NCBI GenBank assembly: GCA_026396375.1
Contig: JAPLWW010000003.1
Span: forward strand, 1 to 10,236
Source: Microcaldota archaeon
GTDB taxonomy: Archaea > Micrarchaeota > Micrarchaeia > Anstonellales > J096
Length of the DNA stretch: 10,236 nt
Direction of reading: 5' to 3'
Every line of letters begins with the position of its first letter. Position 1 is the stretch's first letter. The notes beneath the pieces were generated by a model. The model was not told the origin of the DNA. It saw only the letters and a program-made list of their open reading frames with translations, and ran no database searches. The position numbers and the translations under genes were made by a program. Positions 6,456-10,236 of the stretch are shown here, piece after piece.

Positions 6456-6624
6456 GGTTAGATCCTCGCCTGCCCCTTTTTATTGCCTCCCAGACCCCGT
6501 TGCCAGCAGGGGCTTGTGGAGATATGACAGCTGTTCGCATCATTCCTTTAAAAAATAGCATTTCAAACCTTGAACAGGGGTCGGACTTCCCCTATTATAT
6601 TTATTATATAATATAATTATGCTG
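6456..6624. other. AT-rich intergenic gap with small hairpins
   Basis: Between mcm and the next minus-strand gene I see no convincing coding frame. It holds a short inverted repeat AGGGG...CCCCT (6576-6593, 8-base loop) directly followed by an AT-only stretch (6594-6618, TATTATATTTATTATATAAT and on). A TTTAAAAAAT motif lies at 6547-6556. On the minus strand the AT tract follows the stop at 6625 and may help end that transcript. A small RNA is possible but unsupported. Confidence 0.35.
6476..6484 (-). promoter_or_regulatory. mcm promoter TATA box
   Basis: Minus-strand AATAAAAAG is centred about 25 bases before ATG 6455. No ribosome binding site separates them, so the native mcm message is probably leaderless. 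This supports 6455 as the true mcm start. Confidence 0.45.
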
Positions 6625-6867
6625 TCATTTCTTCTTTGACCTTATTAAGATATCAATTATCGAAAGGACAACCCCGATTCCTATCAGGCCATACCCAATT
6701 ACCCTGTCATCGCTGAACACGATTCCTGCAAGGATAAACCCAAAAGCAAGGCCAGCCAATGGCGTGAGCATTTTCTCCTTTTTGTCCTTTTTAACGAAAA
6801 ATACAAGCAGGGCGATGATCGCCAATGCAACAACAGCTACTGCGATATAGATCTGTGATACATCCAT
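6625..6867 (-). CDS. small three-helix membrane protein of unknown function
   Basis: The product has 80 residues. Three hydrophobic segments lie at about 5-25, 34-51 and 56-74, separated by a very basic loop 'KKDKKEK' (26-32) and a short 'SDD' turn. The C terminus is 'RSKKK', so the first loop and the C terminus are probably cytoplasmic. No family motif is recognised. It starts 10 bases after the stop of the frameshifted small gene (stop 6878), in a GTGA-containing context, so the two probably form an operon from the promoter near 7088. ATG 6867 is the only reasonable start. Confidence 0.75.
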   Translation of the reverse strand: MDVSQIYIAVAVVALAIIALLVFFVKKDKKEKMLTPLAGLAFGFILAGIVFSDDRVIGYGLIGIGVVLSIIDILIRSKKK

Positions 6868-6877
6868 AATATTTCAC

Positions 6878-7060
6878 TCATCCCGCTATCCTCTTGATTT
6901 CCTTGGCAAATTCAATCATCCTCTTGTCCTTTGGGCTGAATCCCTGGTCCAATGCAGAATTAACAGAGTTGATGTATTCCCTTCCTTTCCCTTGAAGAAG
7001 AACAGGTTTTCATGATGTTTTTCGCGTAAATGATGAGTTGTTTCTCTTTTTTCTCTGCAC
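6878..7060 (-). pseudogene. frameshifted ~60-residue gene upstream of the small membrane protein
   Basis: No single frame covers this stretch, yet two adjacent minus-strand frames carry plausible protein. One reads 'EKQLIIYAKNIMK' (about 7049-7011). The other reads 'GREYINSVNSALDQGF' and 'KDKRMIEFAKEIKRIAG' to a TGA at 6878. Adding one A to the A6 run (T6 at 7047-7052) and removing one A from the A4 run (T4 at 7007-7010) joins a GTG start at 7060, both segments and the stop into a continuous 60-residue, lysine-rich, soluble protein. The GTG lies ~28 bases after a TATA box, like other leaderless starts here. The next gene begins 10 bases later. I do not recognise the family. It may be a decayed gene or an intact gene with two homopolymer sequencing errors. 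The reconstruction is inference. Confidence 0.5.
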
Positions 7061-7076
7061 CGAGGAAACTGCTGGG

Positions 7077-7100
7077 TTAAACGTTTTTTAAACATATTCA
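7077..7100. promoter_or_regulatory. divergent promoter between the frameshifted gene and the BofA-like gene
   Basis: The segment TTAAACGTTTTTTAAAC (7077-7093) reads as a TATA box on both strands. On plus, TTTTAAAC (7086-7093) is centred 25 bases before ATG 7115. On minus, GTTTAAAAAACG (7093-7083) lies ~28 bases before GTG 7060. Both genes would be nearly leaderless, and TBP occupancy in one direction could exclude the other. Confidence 0.5.
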
Positions 7101-7114
7101 TTCATAATCCACCC

Positions 7115-7357
7115 ATGTGGGAGACAATTGCCGCAGTGGTTATCGCGATAGTTATCGCATGGATTATGTTTTCCCTGGTCAAGACATTCGGGAAATTCAT
7201 AATAAACGGTATAATGGGGCTATTGGCAATGCTCATAATCAACGCCCTGGGAATAGGGGTTCCTGTCAATCTGCTTTCCATTATTGTCGTTGCATTGGGG
7301 GGATTGCCGGGCCTGGCTATAGTCATAATCCTGCATTTCCTTAGGATAATATTCTAG
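7115..7357 (+). CDS. BofA-like small membrane protein
   Basis: The product has 80 residues and is almost wholly hydrophobic, with helices at about 3-23, 27-46 and 52-79. The order 'LVKTFGKFIINGIMGLLAML', then 'INALGIGVPVN', then 'LGGLPGLAIVIILHF' closely follows the SigmaK-processing regulator BofA family pattern: a Gly-rich helix, N..G...P.N, and a G.PG helix. In Bacillus, BofA restrains the intramembrane protease SpoIVFB. Archaea also encode short BofA-like proteins whose role is unknown, since they lack SigmaK. The ATG lies 25 bases after a TATA box, with no clear ribosome binding site. Its stop is 4 bases from the convergent stop of the 596-residue gene. The family call is from motif layout, moderately confident. 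Confidence 0.7.
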   Translation: MWETIAAVVIAIVIAWIMFSLVKTFGKFIINGIMGLLAMLIINALGIGVPVNLLSIIVVALGGLPGLAIVIILHFLRIIF

Positions 7358-7361
7358 CGGA

Positions 7362-9152
7362 TTATATTTTAGATTTTTTGAGAATCTTGTTGGCTGTTTT
7401 CAGCAATTCGTCCACGTTCACTTCTGATTTTCCTGTGAGCTTTTCCAGGCTGGCCTTTGCGGCCTTGATCTTGGCAGGATTCTTGTCTTCTATCGCTTTG
7501 TTAAGGGCGTTTATGGCATTATCCAATTTCGCCTTGCCCGATTTCTGTATTATATCCTCTGCGGCTTCCTCGGTCTTCTTGCCCTGCCCTGCAATCTGGC
7601 TCTTTAGTCTAGTCACTTCATCCTTTGCCTTCTTTATTGCGGCTGCGTTCGGCTTCTTGGTTCCAACCAGCTCTTTGAGCCTGGATTCAGCCTGATTCAG
7701 CTGATTTTCAAGCGCTTTTACCGCTTCGGGCTTGTTCAGGGCATTTTCCCCCTTTTCCGCCCCCTTTTCCGCCAGCTTCATAGCCAGCGGACCTGATGCC
7801 AAAACAACCCAGGTCGCCATTATCAGCGCATTGTATTTCAAGATGTCGCTGGCAATGCTTGGGGAAGAATCGCCTTTCCCAATGCGTTTTTCTATGCTGC
7901 TGAGGCCCTTGCCTATATCATCCTCTACTGCATTCAGCTTCGCCCTGTATTCATACGGCAATGTGGACTCCATGCTGGCCTTCTGGCCTTTCACTTTGTT
8001 CAGATCCTCCTTCATCTGGCTTATCAATGCTATCTGCTTTTTCCTTGAGCTGTACACTGATTCGTCAAAAATGTATTCCGATATCCCCAGGCCTGTGGCA
8101 ATCGTTGCCTTTGCGCCAAACCTAACGGCTACCTGGGCGAGCTTCGGATATTTTAGCTTTGCCAAGCCCTCATATATTTCAATGGCTGCCTTTGAGCCCA
8201 ATCTCTCGGCAATCTCTATCGCCTTTTCCTTAGGCCCCTTGAACCTGAGGATCAAAGAACCGCCGATGATTATGATCGGAACCGCCCAGTCTATCACCTT
8301 TTCTGCGGTTGCCGCTCCGCCTGCCCCTTTTGCTGAGACAAACTCCCCGTAGGACGCTGTTGCGTAATTTCCTATTGACTTGTAAAAATTCTCGACTTTG
8401 GATGCAAGGGTTTCTATCTCAGCGGGATTATTTTTGTCATTGACAGATGAAACCAGCGAAAGGTATGCCTCGTTCGCCTTCTTATACGCCTCAATCGTCC
8501 TTGGGGCCTTTTTTTCATTGCCAAGCTCCTTGACAATCTTGTCTTTGCTTGTTGTCAAGGCATCGAACACCTGCCCGAATGTTTTAACTGCCTCCTCGGG
8601 ATTGGAAAGGATGACTGCATTCGGCGCCTTTGGCTGCTCCACCTTTCTCGGCTTGAGCTCCGGGATCCTGACGGAATCCGCATGCGAAGGCATTGGCGTT
8701 GTGATGCCTGCCAGCCTGCTGCCAGCTGGGCCTGGAGAATAATGGTACATGTCATATGCCGATATATCCCTGCCCCCTGATATGGTGTATGCCGAAGCGC
8801 ACACGCTTGAAATCTTCCTCATGGATTCCATTGTGGCGCCGTTGGCGTTGAAATATTCCGAAAACAGCCTTCTTATGTTTTCAGCCTCCTTTTCATCCAT
8901 GTTCCTTAGGACGCTCATGACATTCGCAACAATGCCGCCTTTTTCATTGTTGAATCTCAGGATATTTTGCTCATTTGCCAGAGAATATTTCTTGGTGTAC
9001 GGGTTCTTTGCATATTTGGGCGCGGGCTTTTCCGTATCAACAAGGTCCTTCACGGCATTTATCCTGTCAGCGTCGGTTTTTGAATCGAATATCCTGTTTA
9101 TCCTGTCATCTATTGACAATGTCGCTCTTTGCTTTGGTTTTGTCGTTTCCAT
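7362..9152 (-). CDS. large membrane-anchored coiled-coil protein of unknown function
   Basis: The product has 596 residues and I do not recognise a family. The N-terminal ~1-175 is soluble, with a helical first part (10-40, 75-105) and a Pro/Gly-rich stretch (138-178). Residues 183-270 are helical. Strong membrane segments lie at about 287-304 ('WAVPIIIIGGSLILRF') and 438-458 ('NALIMATWVVLASGPLAMKL'), with a weaker Ala/Gly-rich hydrophobic region at 338-361. Coiled coil follows at 470-525 and 530-595, Lys/Ala-rich. There is no signal peptide, so it may be a two-pass membrane protein with both large ends in the cytoplasm. ATG 9152 is preceded by AGGTG six bases upstream. It converges on the BofA-like gene and diverges from SRP54. 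No repeats are obvious. Function unknown, perhaps structural. Confidence 0.85.
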   Translation of the reverse strand: METTKPKQRATLSIDDRINRIFDSKTDADRINAVKDLVDTEKPAPKYAKNPYTKKYSLANEQNILRFNNEKGGIVANVMSVLRNMDEKEAENIRRLFSEYFNANGATMESMRKISSVCASAYTISGGRDISAYDMYHYSPGPAGSRLAGITTPMPSHADSVRIPELKPRKVEQPKAPNAVILSNPEEAVKTFGQVFDALTTSKDKIVKELGNEKKAPRTIEAYKKANEAYLSLVSSVNDKNNPAEIETLASKVENFYKSIGNYATASYGEFVSAKGAGGAATAEKVIDWAVPIIIIGGSLILRFKGPKEKAIEIAERLGSKAAIEIYEGLAKLKYPKLAQVAVRFGAKATIATGLGISEYIFDESVYSSRKKQIALISQMKEDLNKVKGQKASMESTLPYEYRAKLNAVEDDIGKGLSSIEKRIGKGDSSPSIASDILKYNALIMATWVVLASGPLAMKLAEKGAEKGENALNKPEAVKALENQLNQAESRLKELVGTKKPNAAAIKKAKDEVTRLKSQIAGQGKKTEEAAEDIIQKSGKAKLDNAINALNKAIEDKNPAKIKAAKASLEKLTGKSEVNVDELLKTANKILKKSKI

Positions 9153-9158
9153 TTATTG

Positions 9159-9197
9159 CACCTATGCTCAATTATGCGTCTTACAATTTAAAAAGAT
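9159..9197 (-). promoter_or_regulatory. promoter and ribosome binding site of the 596-residue gene
   Basis: On the minus strand CTTTTTAAATTG (TATA core 9186-9194) lies ~38 bases ahead of ATG 9152. That implies a ~13-base leader containing AGGTG (9159-9163), six bases from the ATG. This supports the chosen start. Confidence 0.5.
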
Positions 9198-9201
9198 GAT
9201 T

Positions 9202-9250
9202 GATATATTTAAAGCTCCGCCGCGCCCTTTGCGTCAACCTTTAAATAATG
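9202..9250 (+). promoter_or_regulatory. SRP54 promoter, two TATA-like boxes
   Basis: CCTTTAAATAATG (core 9240-9247) is centred ~32 bases before ATG 9276 and would give a leader of about six bases. A second, stronger-looking GATATATTTAAAG (9202-9214) lies 37 bases further up, beyond the GC-rich 9215-9235. It could give a longer leader, or serve as an alternative site for the divergent gene. Which one is used cannot be decided from sequence. Confidence 0.45.
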
Positions 9251-9275
9251 CATCAGCCTGATTAAAGCAGATCAT

Positions 9276-10236
9276 ATGAGTTTTGCGACATCGATACAGA
9301 ACGCGATCAAGAAGTTCATGGGCAAGACAGTCGTGGACGAGGAGTCTGTCAGCGAGCTGGTCAAGGAGATACAGAAAGCCCTGATAACGGCAGACGTCAA
9401 CATCAAGCAGGTCTTTGAATTATCAAAGAAAATAAAGGAGCAGTCGCTTTCCAAGGAGATGCTGAAAGGCATTTCAGTAAGGCAGCACGTGATAAAAGTC
9501 ATTTATGACGAGCTTGCCTCTATCTTGGGCAATTCCTATACTCCGCGATTGGATAGGCATAAGGTGATGCTTGTCGGGCTTTACGGCTCAGGAAAAACAA
9601 CAACCTCTGCGAAGCTTGCTTATTTTTATCTGAAAAAAGGCCTTAATCCCTATCTTATTTCAGTTGACAACGACAGGCCTGCAGCCAAGGAGCAGCTTAG
9701 GCAATTATCCGAGAAGATCCATTCCCAGTTCTGCACTTCCGAAGGCTCATGCGTTGAGATAATCAAGGGATGCGCCCAAGGTGCCTCGAAATCAGACGTT
9801 GTGATTGTTGACACTGCAGGAAGGAACGCGTTTGACGCTGATCTGGCAAAGGAATTGAAAGACACTTATAACGAGTTCAAGCCTGACGAGGTTTTCCTTG
9901 TTGTTTCAGCTGACATCGGGCAAGTAGCTGGAAAACATGCCAAGGCATTTTCCGAGGCAGTTCCGATCACTGGGGTCATTGTAACAAAGATGGACGGCTC
10001 AGGAAAGGCAGGAGGCGCGCTTACTGCTGTTGCCGAAACCAAGACTAAAATGGCTTTTATCGGGGTTGGGGAGAAGACAGACAACCTTGAGGTTTACAAT
10101 TCAGAAAGGTTTGTTTCAAAGCTTTTGGGAATGCCTGATTTTCAATCTTTGATGGAGCAGATGAAGGAGATAGAGAAGAACATCACAGTTGAGCAAACGG
10201 AGGAATTTGACCTTGACACTTTCTATACCCAGATGA
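9276..10236 (+). CDS. srp54: signal recognition particle GTPase SRP54 (3' partial)
   Basis: The first 320 residues of SRP54/Ffh are present. This GTPase binds SRP RNA and signal sequences and docks with FtsY for co-translational membrane targeting. The N domain four-helix bundle spans ~1-90. G-domain motifs are P-loop 'GLYGSGKTTT' (101-110), 'SVDNDRPAAKEQLRQL' (129-144, the DTxRPAA insertion-box motif), 'DTAGR' (179-183), 'ADIGQVAG' (212-219), 'TKMDG' (237-241), 'KAGGAL' (244-249) and 'GVGEKTDNLE' (263-272). The frame is open at the window end, so the M domain lies outside. Deviations from consensus are Tyr103 in place of the usual Gln in GLQGSGKTTT, and 'DND' in place of 'DTY/F' before RPAA. 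The loop at ~147-170 is short. ATG 9276 gives the expected N terminus. Confidence 0.95.
   Translation, partial: MSFATSIQNAIKKFMGKTVVDEESVSELVKEIQKALITADVNIKQVFELSKKIKEQSLSKEMLKGISVRQHVIKVIYDELASILGNSYTPRLDRHKVMLVGLYGSGKTTTSAKLAYFYLKKGLNPYLISVDNDRPAAKEQLRQLSEKIHSQFCTSEGSCVEIIKGCAQGASKSDVVIVDTAGRNAFDADLAKELKDTYNEFKPDEVFLVVSADIGQVAGKHAKAFSEAVPITGVIVTKMDGSGKAGGALTAVAETKTKMAFIGVGEKTDNLEVYNSERFVSKLLGMPDFQSLMEQMKEIEKNITVEQTEEFDLDTFYTQM

Noticed and set aside
6316..6561. A minus-strand frame of 81 residues spanning the mcm start
   Set aside because: It overlaps the clear A-domain frame out of phase and shows no conserved pattern. Its upstream part is the AT-rich gap.
6561..6594. A tRNA T-arm-like string (CAAACCTTGAACAGGGG) in the gap next to mcm
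   Set aside because: No acceptor, anticodon or D arm can be folded around it on either strand.
6916..7101. A 61-residue minus-strand frame from ATG 7101
   Set aside because: Its translation is unlike protein (HH/REKHHEN, then TSTLLILHWTRD). Better protein-like sequence lies in the two neighbouring frames, and its ATG falls upstream of the likely promoter TATA box.
10234..10236. TGA at the very end as the SRP54 stop
   Set aside because: The reading frame places ATG at 10233-10235 followed by A, so the TGA is out of frame and the gene continues beyond the window.
1..10236. CRISPR arrays, insertion sequences, phage genes
   Set aside because: No regularly spaced repeats, transposase motifs, terminal inverted repeats or phage structural genes were seen on either strand.

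Overview
The window looks like a piece of an archaeal chromosome, most likely from a small-genome DPANN-type lineage (Micrarchaeota or Diapherotrites would fit, but no single gene here proves which). The archaeal assignment rests on ribosomal protein L10e (uL16 family), an MCM replicative helicase, an archaeal-type SRP54, a presenilin-like GxGD protease, an archaeal initiator tRNA with no encoded CCA, and TATA boxes about 25 bases ahead of start codons. Short or absent 5' leaders are common; the few genes with leaders have GGTG-type ribosome binding sites.

Layout. Positions 1-402 hold the 3' end of a plus-strand gene whose last ~50 residues resemble bacterial C-terminal sorting (Por/T9SS-like) domains. 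It is followed by a cluster of T tracts with an 11-bp hairpin and, on the minus strand, the initiator tRNA-Met. At 690-1208 is a DUF3592-like membrane protein, convergent with a minus-strand block. In that block rpl10e and a winged-helix/coiled-coil protein share a TAATG stop/start overlap (3153 down to 1226). Further along the same strand come a presenilin-like intramembrane aspartyl protease (4114-3218), a small ankyrin protein (4558-4151) and MCM (6455-4589).

MCM is broken. An N-terminal A-domain fragment (6455-6225) and the OB/zinc-ribbon/AAA+ part (6238-4589) lie in different frames. About 65 residues that normally join them, including the first zinc-binding cysteine pair, are absent. 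After an AT-rich gap come a three-helix small membrane protein (6867-6625) and, just upstream of it, a ~60-residue minus-strand gene that reads through only if two single-base differences in A runs are assumed. That gene shares a divergent promoter region (7077-7100) with a plus-strand BofA-like small membrane protein (7115-7357). A 596-residue membrane/coiled-coil protein of unknown function follows on the minus strand (9152-7362). Its promoter region is shared with plus-strand SRP54 (9276 onward), which is cut by the window end.

Together the recognisable genes are housekeeping ones: translation initiation and the large ribosomal subunit, membrane targeting by SRP, and DNA replication. They are interleaved with several membrane proteins that I cannot assign to a pathway. 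No CRISPR array, insertion sequence or obvious phage module is visible, and no gene-free stretch exceeds 300 bases.
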